From contig NZ_JZEF01000001.1 of assembly GCF_001013475.1 (NCBI RefSeq), positions 597,472 through 661,471 on the forward strand: a stretch of 64,000 bases of DNA. The letters run 5' to 3'. This DNA is from Xanthomonas arboricola pv. juglandis. Its GTDB lineage: Bacteria > Pseudomonadota > Gammaproteobacteria > Xanthomonadales > Xanthomonadaceae. Position 1 is the first letter of the stretch. Each line of letters starts with the position of its first letter. Below are positions 16,738 through 25,430 of the stretch, in pieces. The notes under the pieces were generated by a model, which was not told where the DNA came from, did no database searches, and worked only from the letters and a program-made list of their open reading frames with translations. The position numbers and the translations under genes are program-made.

Positions 16738-17412
16738 TCAGCCGCCTGCCGGCCACCAGTTGTCCATGTTGCGCCGGTAGACGAACAGGCGCGGCGCCTT
16801 GGCCACCTGGGCTGCGGCTTGGCGGTCGCCAGCGACCAACGAAAATCCGATGTCCGCCAGCATGCGCGAGAGCGCGTTGGCGTTGCCGCGGCCCGGGTCG
16901 CTGATGACGATCTCGCACGAGGGCCTGGCCAGCGCGGGAATGAGGCTCGCCAGCATGGTGGCGTGGCGGGTTTCGTACAGCACGTCGCTGGCGATGATCA
17001 TGTCGAACTGGCCCATGTTCAGCGCGCCGGCGTCCCAGTCGAGCCGGCGATACGGCACCGAGTCCAGCGAGTTGAGTGCGGCGTTGTACGCCAGGAACAC
17101 CTCTGCCAGCGGGTGGTGATCGCTGGCGACCACGTCGGCGCCGCGCCGGCGCAACACCAGGCTGGCCAGCCCCAGGCCGCAGCCGAGTTCGAGAATGCGC
17201 CGGCCTTCGATCGGGCGCGTGGCCATGGCTTCGGCCAGTAGCTGGCCGGCAGGCCAGACCTGCCCGAACAGGCTCCACTGCGCCGAGGAGATGCCGGCAT
17301 CGGCCGCACTCTCGTCCGGATCGGCGTATTGCTGTTTATCGGCAAGTGCGCGGATGACGTAGGTCAGTTGCCCGAAGGTCAACTCGTGAATCTGGGTCTG
17401 GTAGCCCGGCAT
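16738..17412 (-). CDS. SAM-dependent methyltransferase, METTL21/Nnt1-like
   Basis: A class I methyltransferase of 224 residues. Motif I is RILELGCGLGLASLVLRRRGADVVASDHHP, with the SAM-binding glycine loop and acidic residue, followed by FDMIIASDVLYE (motif IV) and EIVISDPGRGNANAL. The order WPAGQLLAEAM-x-ILELGCGLGL-x-ASDVLYE is characteristic of the lysine/protein methyltransferase (METTL21-like) branch, so a protein substrate is possible; no substrate can be assigned. The start MPGYQTQIHEL at 17412 is preferred over the longer open frame from 17493, whose N-terminus is Arg-rich. Confidence 0.85.
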   Translation of the reverse strand: MPGYQTQIHELTFGQLTYVIRALADKQQYADPDESAADAGISSAQWSLFGQVWPAGQLLAEAMATRPIEGRRILELGCGLGLASLVLRRRGADVVASDHHPLAEVFLAYNAALNSLDSVPYRRLDWDAGALNMGQFDMIIASDVLYETRHATMLASLIPALARPSCEIVISDPGRGNANALSRMLADIGFSLVAGDRQAAAQVAKAPRLFVYRRNMDNWWPAGG

Positions 17413-17682
17413 GGTGGCATCGCATGATTGCCAGAGCCTGCGCTGGCTGGAAAGACGCGCGCAACGGCGCCAGAACGGCCGAATGAAGCGCAAGAGCTGC
17501 TTGCTGCCCGCGCATGCTACGGCAAAACGACCGATGCACCTGCCTGCCAGTGCCGGCCCGCCGTGCCTTCATTAGCCTGCTTTCAGCAAGCGACGGCGCA
17601 GGCAATGGCGCACGGCGGCGCGCTTGCATGCAAGCCGGTGCCTGCGGCTATGGTCGCCGCATTCCACGGGCAAGGTGCGGCG

Positions 17683-18015
17683 ATGAAGAACTGGATATTC
17701 CTGGCAATCGCGATCTGCGCAGAGGTCACCGCCACGGCGGCGCTCAAATCGAGCGAAGGCTTCACGCGCATGTGGCCATCGCTGCTCACCGTGCTGGGCT
17801 ACGGCATTTCGTTCTATTTCCTGGCACTGACGCTGCGCGTGATCCCGGTCGGCATCGCCTACGCCATGTGGTCGGGCGCAGGCATCGTGTTGATTTCGCT
17901 GGTGGCCTGGGCCATGCACGGACAACGGCTGGATGCGCCGGCGCTGCTGGGCATGGGGCTGATCGTGGCCGGTGCGGTGGTCATCAACGTGTTTTCCAAG
18001 GTGGCGCCGCATTAG
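17683..18015 (+). CDS. emrE: Small multidrug resistance (SMR) efflux protein EmrE
   Basis: This is a 110-residue, four-helix inner-membrane protein of the SMR family, which forms antiparallel dimers that exchange protons for quaternary ammonium and other lipophilic cations. The key membrane glutamate is Glu14 ([13 protein letters not shown]). Conserved stretches [47 protein letters not shown] and [26 protein letters not shown] follow EmrE closely, including the G-x-A-Y-A-x-W-S-G substrate helix. Length equals that of E. coli EmrE. It is monocistronic and lies about 130 bases upstream of the LOV kinase gene. Confidence 0.93.
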   Translation: MKNWIFLAIAICAEVTATAALKSSEGFTRMWPSLLTVLGYGISFYFLALTLRVIPVGIAYAMWSGAGIVLISLVAWAMHGQRLDAPALLGMGLIVAGAVVINVFSKVAPH

Positions 18016-18148
18016 CGCGTGCTGCCTCCCGCGTGCCGGGTTGCATCGGCGGGCGCGGCCGTACGGGAAAGGCTCATGGATGTGAGGGATCAACTCACCG
18101 GCCCCAACTAGACTATCGCCACGGGAATGGCCCCGCGGAGAACATCAC

Positions 18149-19774
18149 TTGAACGATACCCGTCACGGAGAGCTGCGGGCGCCTCATATCAGCGAATCTC
18201 GCAGCCTGCCTGTGGAGAAGCATCGCTCGGATATCTTTTTTGCCGCGGTGGAAACCACGCGGATGCCGATGACGGTCACCGACCCGCACCTGCCCGACAA
18301 TCCGATCGTGTTCGCCAACCGGGCGTTCCTGGAAATGACCGGGTATTCGTCCGAGGAGATCATCGGCAACAACTGCCGTTTCCTGCAGGGCCCGGAAACC
18401 GATCCGGCCAGCGTGCAGGACGTGCGCGAGTCCATCGAGCAACGCCGCGAATTCGCCACCGAGGTGCTGAATTACCGCAAGGATGGTTCCTCGTTCTGGA
18501 ACGCGCTGTTCGTCTCGCCGGTGTTCGACGAGCAAGGCAACCTGGTCTACTTCTTCGGTTCGCAGCTGGACGTGAGTCGTCGCCGCGATGCCGAGGACGC
18601 CTTGCGCCAGGCGCAGAAGATGGAAGCGCTGGGGCAGTTGACCGGCGGCATCGCGCACGATTTCAACAATCTGCTGCAGGTGATGTCCGGGCATCTGGAA
18701 GTGATCCAGATGATGGTCTCCGGCGATGCCGCCAGGAACGCCGAACGCATCGCCTTCAGCGCCGAACATGCCGCAACGGCCGCGGCCAAGGCGGCCACCC
18801 TGACCCAGCAATTGCTGGCGTTTTCGCGCAAGCAGAAATTGCGGGGGCGGGTAGTCAATCTCAATGGCCTGGTGTCGGGCATGAACAACATGGCCGAGCG
18901 CACGCTGGGGGGCGGCATCGGCCTGCGGCAGTCGCTGGAAGAGGGGCTGTGGAACTGCCAGATCGACACCACCCAGGCCGAAGTGGCGCTGTTGAACGTG
19001 CTGATCAATGCGCGCGATGCGATGGCGCAGTCCGAGCGCAAGGAAGTGACCGTGCAGACCCAGAACGTGGAAATCACCAGCCACGATCTGGCCATGCACC
19101 ACCAGTTGGCGCCGGGTCGCTATGTGAGCATTGCCGTCAGCGACACGGGCTTGGGCATGCCGCCGGAGGTGGCCAGCCGCGTCATGGAGCCGTTCTTTAC
19201 CACCAAGGATGAGGGGCAGGGCACAGGCCTGGGTCTGTCGATGGTGTACGGCTTCGTCAAGCAGTCCGGCGGCACCGTGCGCATCTACAGCGAAGTGGGC
19301 GAAGGCACCACGGTGCGGTTGTATTTCCCCGCATCCAACGAGTTCGAGAACGACCTGCAGGCCGTCAAGAGCCGTGCCATCGACAAGGGCGGCAGCGAAA
19401 CCATCCTGGTGGTGGAAGACAAGCAGGACGTGGCGGTGGTGGCCAGGATGTTCCTGGAAAACGCCGGTTACCGCATTCTCTCTGCAGCCAGCGGGCGCGA
19501 GGCGATCGAGTTACTCGAGCAGCATCCGGAAGTGGATGCGCTGTTCACCGACCTGATCATGCCCGGCGGCATGAATGGCGTGGTGCTGGCCCGCGAGGCG
19601 CGGCGCATGCTGCCCAGGATCAAGGTCCTGCTGACCACCGGTTATGCCGATGCCAGCATCCAGCGCACCGACGTGGGCGGCGCGGAGTTCGACGTGGTCA
19701 ACAAACCGTATACGCAGAAGGAGCTGCTCAAGCGGATCCGCATGCTGCTGGACGGGCCGACCGGCGTCGGTTGA
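18149..19774 (+). CDS. Blue-light LOV histidine kinase with receiver domain (hybrid)
   Basis: A soluble 541-residue photoreceptor kinase. An N-terminal LOV domain (about residues 25-145) carries the flavin-adduct motif GNNCRFLQG with photoactive Cys76. A histidine kinase follows: dimerisation box [17 protein letters not shown] with His170, N-box [10 protein letters not shown], and G-boxes SDTGLGMP and [13 protein letters not shown]. The C-terminal receiver (about 415-535) has acidic VVEDKQD, phospho-acceptor Asp468 in [10 protein letters not shown] and Lys in VVNKPYT. The same architecture occurs in the characterised LOV kinase of Xanthomonas citri, which affects adhesion, motility and host colonisation. 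The start is TTG at 18149, supported by GGAG at 18137-18140. No cognate output regulator is adjacent. Confidence 0.93.
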   Translation: MNDTRHGELRAPHISESRSLPVEKHRSDIFFAAVETTRMPMTVTDPHLPDNPIVFANRAFLEMTGYSSEEIIGNNCRFLQGPETDPASVQDVRESIEQRREFATEVLNYRKDGSSFWNALFVSPVFDEQGNLVYFFGSQLDVSRRRDAEDALRQAQKMEALGQLTGGIAHDFNNLLQVMSGHLEVIQMMVSGDAARNAERIAFSAEHAATAAAKAATLTQQLLAFSRKQKLRGRVVNLNGLVSGMNNMAERTLGGGIGLRQSLEEGLWNCQIDTTQAEVALLNVLINARDAMAQSERKEVTVQTQNVEITSHDLAMHHQLAPGRYVSIAVSDTGLGMPPEVASRVMEPFFTTKDEGQGTGLGLSMVYGFVKQSGGTVRIYSEVGEGTTVRLYFPASNEFENDLQAVKSRAIDKGGSETILVVEDKQDVAVVARMFLENAGYRILSAASGREAIELLEQHPEVDALFTDLIMPGGMNGVVLAREARRMLPRIKVLLTTGYADASIQRTDVGGAEFDVVNKPYTQKELLKRIRMLLDGPTGVG

Positions 19775-20052
19775 GGCGTATACATCCGGGCAGTGCGATG
19801 CCCGGATGTCGCCTGCAGATGGTCGCCGCGATCGTGTGGCGGCTGCTGCGCTGCAGGCTTATCCTGCGCTACGCCCGTTTCGTTCTGTTCTGTCTGAGAA
19901 CGGCTAAAGCTGCGGCCAGCAGTGCCCGGGCCCGAAGAAGATGTTGCGCAGGATCTGGAGGGCATGCGTGTTGCACGCCGATCCCGGTTACCGGCCGCGC
20001 CCGCCCGGCAGTGAGCGCAGTGGTCTGTTGGCCGCGCCGAATCCCGACGTGC

Positions 20053-20331
20053 TTACTCTTCGCTCATCGGCGCGACATAGCCATCCGGCTTGTCGGCATT
20101 GCGTTCGAACAGGAACTTCTGCAACTCGGCTTCGAGAAACGCGCGGTGCTTGGGGTCGCGCGGCGACAACCGGTTTTCGTTGATCAGCATGGTCTGATGC
20201 GCCAGCCAGGCCTGCCATGCGCTCTTGCCGATCTGCGCGAACACGCGCTGGCCGAGCTCGCCGGGATACGGCACAAAATCCAGGCCTTCGGTGTCGCATT
20301 GCTGGTACTGGCAGAACACGGTGCGGGACAT
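20053..20331 (-). CDS. yggX: Fe(2+)-trafficking / oxidative damage protection protein YggX
   Basis: The 92-residue protein matches the YggX family in length and sequence: [31 protein letters not shown] with the conserved Cys7, then [42 protein letters not shown]. YggX protects Fe-S proteins from oxidative damage and may traffic labile iron. ATG at 20331 is preceded by AAGGAA. It lies 22 bases downstream of mutY on the same strand; this mutY-yggX order is conserved in many gamma-proteobacteria and makes sense because MutY itself is a Fe-S protein. Confidence 0.96.
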   Translation of the reverse strand: MSRTVFCQYQQCDTEGLDFVPYPGELGQRVFAQIGKSAWQAWLAHQTMLINENRLSPRDPKHRAFLEAELQKFLFERNADKPDGYVAPMSEE

Positions 20332-20353
20332 GCGGATTCCTTTGAGTGCGCGC

Positions 20354-21427
20354 CTAGAGGGCGTCGAGCAGTTTGCGGATCGGCGCCGGCAGGCCCAGCG
20401 ATGCGAGATCGGCGCGGGCGACCCAGCGCAGGTCGTCATTGTCGCGTACCGCCGGGCGCAGTGCGACCTTGCCGAGGCGCATGGGCTGCAGATGCAGGCG
20501 GTAGTGACTGAAGGTGTGCACGATCAGCGGCAGTTCGTCGGCGCGGTCGTAGTTGCCATCGATATGTTTGTCGAACCATGCGCGCATGCCGCTGTCGGTC
20601 TCGGCCTGCGGCAGCGTCCACAGCGAGGCCCAGATGCCGGTCGGTGGGCGGCGCTGCAGCAGGATCTGCCTGTCTGCGTTTTCCAGCAGCAAGGCGGTGG
20701 CTTCGCGCTCGGGCAACGCCTTGCCGGGCTTGGGCGTGGGCAGTGCGTCCACCAGGCCATCCCGGCGCGCCACGCAATCGTCCTGCAGCGGGCACAGCAC
20801 GCAGGCCGGTTTGGCGCGTGTGCATAGCGTGGCGCCGAAATCCATCTGTGCCTGGGTGTAGTCGGCCAGGCGGCCGGCCGGCACCTGTGCCACATGCGTC
20901 GTCGCCAGTTGCCACAGCTGCTTTTCGATCGCCGGCAGGCCGGGATAGCCGGCAATGCCATGGAAGCGCGTCAGCACACGTTTGACGTTGCCGTCCATGA
21001 TCGCGAAGCGGTCGTTCCAGGCCTGGCTGAGGATCGCGCCGGCGGTGCTGCGGCCGATGCCGGGCAACGCCAGCAACGCATCGAAATCGCGTGGCAGCTC
21101 GCCATCGTGCCGGGCGACGCATTGCCGGGCAGCGGCATGCAGGTTGCGTGCGCGTGCGTAGTAGCCCAGCCCGGCCCAATGCGCCATCACGGTGTCGTTG
21201 TCGGCCGCGGCCAGGTCGGCCAGGGTCGGGAAGCTGGCGACGAACTTGTGGAAATACGGAATGACCACCGCAACCTGGGTCTGCTGCAGCATGATTTCCG
21301 ACAACCACACCCGGTAGGGCGCGCGCGGATGTTGCCAGGGCAGGTCGTGGCGGCCGTGGCCGTCGAACCAGTGCAGCAGGCGGTCGACGAAGGCGTCAGC
21401 GGTGGCAGTGGCGTGATCGGCTGGCAT
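20354..21427 (-). CDS. mutY: A/G-specific adenine DNA glycosylase
   Basis: MutY removes adenine mispaired with 8-oxoguanine or guanine in base-excision repair. The 357-residue protein has the HhH-GPD fold with Glu44 in [12 protein letters not shown], the hairpin [13 protein letters not shown] and catalytic Asp145 in [10 protein letters not shown]. The [4Fe-4S] loop ligands are Cys202, Cys209, Cys212 and Cys218 (spacing C-x6-C-x2-C-x5-C). A C-terminal NUDIX-like 8-oxoG recognition domain ([21 protein letters not shown] ... [11 protein letters not shown]) is present. ATG at 21427 fits the family N-terminus better than the longer frame. It is followed by yggX. Confidence 0.96.
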   Translation of the reverse strand: MPADHATATADAFVDRLLHWFDGHGRHDLPWQHPRAPYRVWLSEIMLQQTQVAVVIPYFHKFVASFPTLADLAAADNDTVMAHWAGLGYYARARNLHAAARQCVARHDGELPRDFDALLALPGIGRSTAGAILSQAWNDRFAIMDGNVKRVLTRFHGIAGYPGLPAIEKQLWQLATTHVAQVPAGRLADYTQAQMDFGATLCTRAKPACVLCPLQDDCVARRDGLVDALPTPKPGKALPEREATALLLENADRQILLQRRPPTGIWASLWTLPQAETDSGMRAWFDKHIDGNYDRADELPLIVHTFSHYRLHLQPMRLGKVALRPAVRDNDDLRWVARADLASLGLPAPIRKLLDAL

Positions 21428-21501
21428 GGGGTCTGCTGGCGAAGGAGGGCGATGACGGCGGGCGGATGACGCCCGGCTGTGCGCGTATGGCGATAGGCCG
21501 A

Positions 21502-21765
21502 TCAGTGCAGCGGAAACGCAAGTCCAACCCGGCATTGGTCGCAGAAGAAGCCTTCATCGCCAGGCCAGTGCGGTGCGGCCGGTGCATGGTAATGAACCAG
21601 CTCCGCGTTGCGCCGCGCCTGCTTGCGCAACGCCGCCGGCAATGGCTGGGCGAACTCCAGGACACGCCTGGCGCGCGACCAGTGGCCGGACGCGTCCCGC
21701 ACCGTGCAGCCTGCCTGCAGCGCCTGCGCGCACAGCGCTTGCAGATGCGGGCAGGCCTCTGCCAC
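21502..21765 (-). CDS. Small hypothetical protein directly after ftsY, CxxC motif
   Basis: An 87-residue frame begins with GTG at 21765, immediately after the ftsY stop (TGAGTG), so translation could re-initiate without a separate ribosome site. The protein (starting MAEACPHLQALCAQALQAGC) has an N-terminal helical part and a C-terminal GFFCDQCRVGLAF with a CxxC pair that could bind zinc; further Cys residues occur at positions 5, 12 and 20. Composition is plausible for a real protein. No known family is recognised, and no role is suggested beyond co-expression with ftsY. Confidence 0.55.
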   Translation of the reverse strand: MAEACPHLQALCAQALQAGCTVRDASGHWSRARRVLEFAQPLPAALRKQARRNAELVHYHAPAAPHWPGDEGFFCDQCRVGLAFPLH

Positions 21766-23409
21766 TCAGCTGCCCAGGGCTTCCGGCAGCAGGGCATCGA
21801 CGAAGGCGACCGGGTCGAACACGCGCAGGTCTTCCGGGCGTTCGCCGATGCCGGCGAAGCGGATCGGGATATTGAACTCGCGCGCCAGTGCGAACACCAC
21901 GCCGCCCTTGGCGGTGCCATCGAGCTTGGTCACGACCAGGCCGGTGACGCCGACCGCGGCATGGAACTGGCGCAGCTGCGAGATGGCGTTCTGGCCGGTG
22001 GTGCCGTCGATGACCATCAGCACCTCGTGCGGTGCGGCAGCATCGATCTTGCCGAGCACGCGGCGGATCTTGCCCAGCTCGTTCATCAGCCCGGTCTGGG
22101 TGTGCAGGCGGCCGGCGGTGTCGGCGATCAACACCTCGGTGCCACGCGCCTTGGCGGCCTGCAGCGCGTCGAATGCCACCGAGGCGGCATCGGCATTCTG
22201 CCCCTGCGCGATCACGGCCACGCCGTTGCGATCGCCCCAGGCCTGCAGCTGCGCCACCGCCGCGGCGCGGAAGGTGTCGCCGGCGGCCAGCATCAGGCTG
22301 TTGCCGTCGTCCTTGAAGCGCTTGGCAAGCTTGCCGATGGTGGTGGTCTTGCCGACGCCGTTGACGCCGACGGTGAGCACCACGAAGGGCTTGGCCGAGC
22401 GGTCGATGACCAGCGGTTTGGAAACCGGCTGCAGCAGCGCGATCAGATCGGCGCGCAAGGCCTTGAACATCGCCTGCGCATCGGCGAACTCGCGCGACTT
22501 CATGCGCTTGCGCAGCCCTTCGACCAGGGCGGTGGTCGCGCCGATGCCGACGTCGGCGGTGATCAGCGCGGTTTCGATCTCGTCGAGCAGGTCGTCGTCG
22601 AGCTTGGGGTTGCGCGAGAACAGACCGCCGAAGCTGCGCGCGAAGCTGCTGTTGCGCAGACGGTCGCGCCAGCCCGGCTTGCCGGCCGGGGCGGCCGGTA
22701 GCGCATCGCGCTGGCCGTTGATGCTGTCGTTGTCGGAACTGGCCGGCACTGGGGCGCTGATCACGGCCGGGGCGACGACGCCGGGCGCGGCGGTGGGCAA
22801 CGGGGCGACGGCCGGTTGCACTGCGGGCGCAGCTGTTGCGGCGGCAGGTGTCACGACAGCGGGTGTCACGACGGTAGGCGTGGCAGCAGGCGTTGCGGTC
22901 GACGGTACGACTGCGGGCGCGGCGCCTTGCGCAGGCGTCGGTGCCGGCGTGCCTGCCGGCTGCGCGGGTGCGCTGTGCGGCGGCACGACCACCGATGGCG
23001 GCACCACTACCGTGGGTGCGTGCGGCGCGGCAGACGGAAGCGGATCGGGCAGCGCCTGCAGGGCCGCAGGTGCCGGCGTGGCCGGCGGCGTGGGTGCATT
23101 GGGGACTGCGGCAATGCTCTGCGCCTGGCCAGTGCGCGTGGCAATGTCCTGGGCGAACTGGTCGGCCGGTGCCGCGGCAGGCGGCGTTGCGGCGGGCGTC
23201 GGCGTTACCGCATCGCTGCGCGCCGGTGCGGCAGGCGCTGGTGTGGCCGATGTGCCGGGTTCGGCAGTCGGCATTGCCTCGACCGGCGATGCCGGGGTGG
23301 CGGCAGACGGCGCGGTGGGGAATGCGGCTGCCAATTCTTCCAGGCTATAGCGCGAGGTACGCGCGCTGTCGGGCGTGGTGGGCTTGTTACGGCGGAAAAA
23401 GCTGGCCAT
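21766..23409 (-). CDS. ftsY: Signal recognition particle receptor FtsY
   Basis: FtsY is the SRP receptor GTPase that docks ribosome-SRP complexes at the inner membrane. The C-terminal NG domain (about residues 245-547) is complete: N-domain helices SFGGLFSRNPKLDDDLLDEIETALI, P-loop GVNGVGKTTTIGKLA, DTFRAAAVAQL, DTAGRLHTQ, and VTKLDGTAKGG. The 547-residue length exceeds many FtsY proteins because of a very long Ala/Pro/Thr/Val-rich N-terminal A region (about residues 30-240) with repeated TPA/VVTPA/APA units. That region is expected to be disordered and membrane-interacting, with little charge here compared with the acidic E. coli A domain. ATG at 23409 (MASFFRRNK) is the family-like start. 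Confidence 0.97.
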   Translation of the reverse strand: MASFFRRNKPTTPDSARTSRYSLEELAAAFPTAPSAATPASPVEAMPTAEPGTSATPAPAAPARSDAVTPTPAATPPAAAPADQFAQDIATRTGQAQSIAAVPNAPTPPATPAPAALQALPDPLPSAAPHAPTVVVPPSVVVPPHSAPAQPAGTPAPTPAQGAAPAVVPSTATPAATPTVVTPAVVTPAAATAAPAVQPAVAPLPTAAPGVVAPAVISAPVPASSDNDSINGQRDALPAAPAGKPGWRDRLRNSSFARSFGGLFSRNPKLDDDLLDEIETALITADVGIGATTALVEGLRKRMKSREFADAQAMFKALRADLIALLQPVSKPLVIDRSAKPFVVLTVGVNGVGKTTTIGKLAKRFKDDGNSLMLAAGDTFRAAAVAQLQAWGDRNGVAVIAQGQNADAASVAFDALQAAKARGTEVLIADTAGRLHTQTGLMNELGKIRRVLGKIDAAAPHEVLMVIDGTTGQNAISQLRQFHAAVGVTGLVVTKLDGTAKGGVVFALAREFNIPIRFAGIGERPEDLRVFDPVAFVDALLPEALGS

Positions 23410-23614
23410 TGGCAACGCGGTAGGGGAAACCCGGAATTCTACCATCCGGGCCCAGAGTCGCCTTGACGCGACCTTCAGCGCGGCCCTGGCGGGGCCACCT
23501 CCTGCGCGCCGAGACAGCGGTGCAACAACCGGCGCAAACCGCATCGCTGCGGTATCGCCAATGCTGCCGAATTCGGCATTTGTGCCAGCGGTGTGTCAGC
23601 GTGTGTTTGCGCGC

Positions 23615-24331
23615 CTACAACTGACCCTTGAGCGCACGGTAATCACGCGGGGTCATGCCGACGGTTGCCTTGAACTGACGCGCGAATGCGCTCTGGTCGG
23701 CAAAGCCGCAGCGTTGCCCGATGCTGGCGATGCTGTCGTCGCCGTACAGCAGCCGCATCGCCGATTCGATCCGCAGCTTGGTCAGCAGTTGCTGCGGGGT
23801 CACCTGGAACACGCGGCGGAAGTGCCGTTCTAGCTGCGCCACCGACAGGCCGGCCAGGTCGGCCAGGCTCTGCACGCGCAGGTTGTCGCCGAAGTTGGCC
23901 TGCATGTGATCCATCACCTGGCTCAGGCGCTCGTACGCCGAGTGGCGGCTGTCGGGCTGGCCCAGATCGCGCGAAATGCCGACCACGCCAATCACTTCAT
24001 TGGCCTCGCACAGCGGGCGTTTGAAGGTCAGGCACCAGCCGGGCAGGCGGTTGGGATACAGATGCACCTCCAGCTGGTTGTCGATGAGCTCGCCACACAG
24101 CACGCGGCGGTCCTGCATCATGTAGCTGCCGCCCAGCGGCAGCGGGAACACTTCCAGTGGCGAGCGGCCGATGATTTCGCTGCGCAATTTGCGTCCGAGC
24201 CGGCGCACCAGCGTCAGGTTGCAATGGGTGTAGCGGCCCTCGCTGTCCTTGATGAAGAACACCACGTCCGGCAGCGCATCGAACAGCGTCTGCATTTCCA
24301 GCGCGGGAAGGTTGAGGTCCATCGGCGTCAT
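23615..24331 (-). CDS. AraC-family transcriptional regulator with N-terminal PAS-like domain
   Basis: This 238-residue regulator joins a PAS-like sensor (about residues 10-125: MQTLFDALPDVVFFIKDSEGRYTHCN ... GRSPLEVFP ... GVVGISRDLGQ) to a C-terminal AraC DNA-binding domain. That domain has two helix-turn-helix units, LADLAGLSVAQLERHFRRVF and IGQRCGFADQSAFARQFKATVGMTPRDYR. It is encoded divergently from the hydroxyproline operon, with about 160 bases between the starts, and is probably its regulator. Hydroxyproline or a pathway intermediate is the natural guess for the ligand. Start choice is open between ATG 24331, ATG 24322 and GTG 24358. Confidence 0.88.
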   Translation of the reverse strand: MTPMDLNLPALEMQTLFDALPDVVFFIKDSEGRYTHCNLTLVRRLGRKLRSEIIGRSPLEVFPLPLGGSYMMQDRRVLCGELIDNQLEVHLYPNRLPGWCLTFKRPLCEANEVIGVVGISRDLGQPDSRHSAYERLSQVMDHMQANFGDNLRVQSLADLAGLSVAQLERHFRRVFQVTPQQLLTKLRIESAMRLLYGDDSIASIGQRCGFADQSAFARQFKATVGMTPRDYRALKGQL

Positions 24332-24419
24332 GGTGGCGGTCACGATTGACGGCTGCACGAAAGGCGCGGCCCTGTATTGATCCTAGCGCAAACGCGGGGC
24401 TGTGAACCGGGTTGTCGAT

Positions 24420-24436
24420 TGTGCGGATTTCCGCAT
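24420..24436 (+). promoter_or_regulatory. Palindromic operator candidate upstream of the hydroxyproline operon
   Basis: The 17-base string TGTGCGGATTTCCGCAT contains an exact inverted repeat TGCGGA-TT-TCCGCA (24422-24435), ending 56 bases before the epimerase start and inside the divergent regulatory gap. The identical 17 bases occur at 45338-45354. Dimeric repressor or activator binding is the likely use; the protein is unknown. Confidence 0.65.
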
Positions 24437-24491
24437 TTGCAACTCGCATTGGACGCTAGTCGTCCGCCAGCCGGCAGTGGGAGCATGGGCC

Positions 24492-25430
24492 ATGCACACC
24501 ATCGACGTCATCGACTCCCATACGGCCGGCGAACCTACCCGCGTGGTCCTCTCCGGCTTCCCCGATCTGGGCGATGGCGATCTGGCGCAATGCCGCGAGC
24601 GATTTGGCCGCGATTTCGACCAGTGGCGCAGCGCGATCGCCTGCGAACCGCGCGGCTCGGACACCATGGTCGGCGCCTTGCTGCTGCCGGCCCGCGACCC
24701 CAGCGCCTGTACTGGGGTGATCTTTTTCAACAACGTCGGCTACCTGGGCATGTGCGGGCACGGCACCATCGGCGTGGTGCGCACGCTGGCCGAGCTGGGG
24801 CGCATTGCGCCGGGCCAGCACCGCATCGAGACGCCGGTCGGCACGGTCGGCGTGGAACTGGCCGAAGACGGCAGGGTGTCGGTCGACAATGTCGACAGCT
24901 ATCGCGTTGCGACCGACGTCGACGTAGACGTGCCCGGTTACGGGCCGGTGCGTGGCGATGTGGCCTGGGGCGGCAACTGGTTCTTCATCACCGGGCAGGC
25001 GCCGTGTGCGCTGGACCTGGCACATCAGCGCGAGCTGACCGCCTATACCGAAGCGATCCGGCTGGCGCTGGAAGCGGCCGGCATCACCGGCGAGGCCGGT
25101 GGCGAGATCGACCATATCGAAATCAACGGCAGCGCACCCGACGGCAGCGGCGTGTCGCGCAACTTCGTGCTGTGCCCGGGGCTGGCCTACGACCGTTCGC
25201 CGTGCGGCACCGGCACCAGCGCCAAGCTGGCCTGCCTGGCCGCCGACGGCAAGCTGGCCGAAGGCGAGCGCTGGGTACAGCAGGGCATTCTGGGCAGCGC
25301 CTTCGAAGGCAGCTATCGCCTCAGCGGGCGCGGCATTGCGCCACGCATCAGCGGGCATGCCTACATCACCGCACGCGCGCAGCTGCTGATCGATCCGGCC
25401 GACCCGTTCGCCTGGGGCATCGTGGCCTGA
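24492..25430 (+). CDS. 4-hydroxyproline 2-epimerase
   Basis: A 312-residue member of the proline racemase superfamily. Both catalytic cysteines are present, Cys88 in GMCGHGTIG and Cys238 in SPCGTGTSA; together with the substrate-binding pattern of this subgroup they indicate 4-hydroxyproline epimerase rather than dehydratase, where one Cys is replaced by Thr. It converts trans-4-hydroxy-L-proline to cis-4-hydroxy-D-proline, the first step of bacterial hydroxyproline catabolism. ATG at 24492 is preceded by GGGAG. The stop overlaps the next start (TGATG), so the pathway genes are coupled. Confidence 0.95.
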   Translation: MHTIDVIDSHTAGEPTRVVLSGFPDLGDGDLAQCRERFGRDFDQWRSAIACEPRGSDTMVGALLLPARDPSACTGVIFFNNVGYLGMCGHGTIGVVRTLAELGRIAPGQHRIETPVGTVGVELAEDGRVSVDNVDSYRVATDVDVDVPGYGPVRGDVAWGGNWFFITGQAPCALDLAHQRELTAYTEAIRLALEAAGITGEAGGEIDHIEINGSAPDGSGVSRNFVLCPGLAYDRSPCGTGTSAKLACLAADGKLAEGERWVQQGILGSAFEGSYRLSGRGIAPRISGHAYITARAQLLIDPADPFAWGIVA

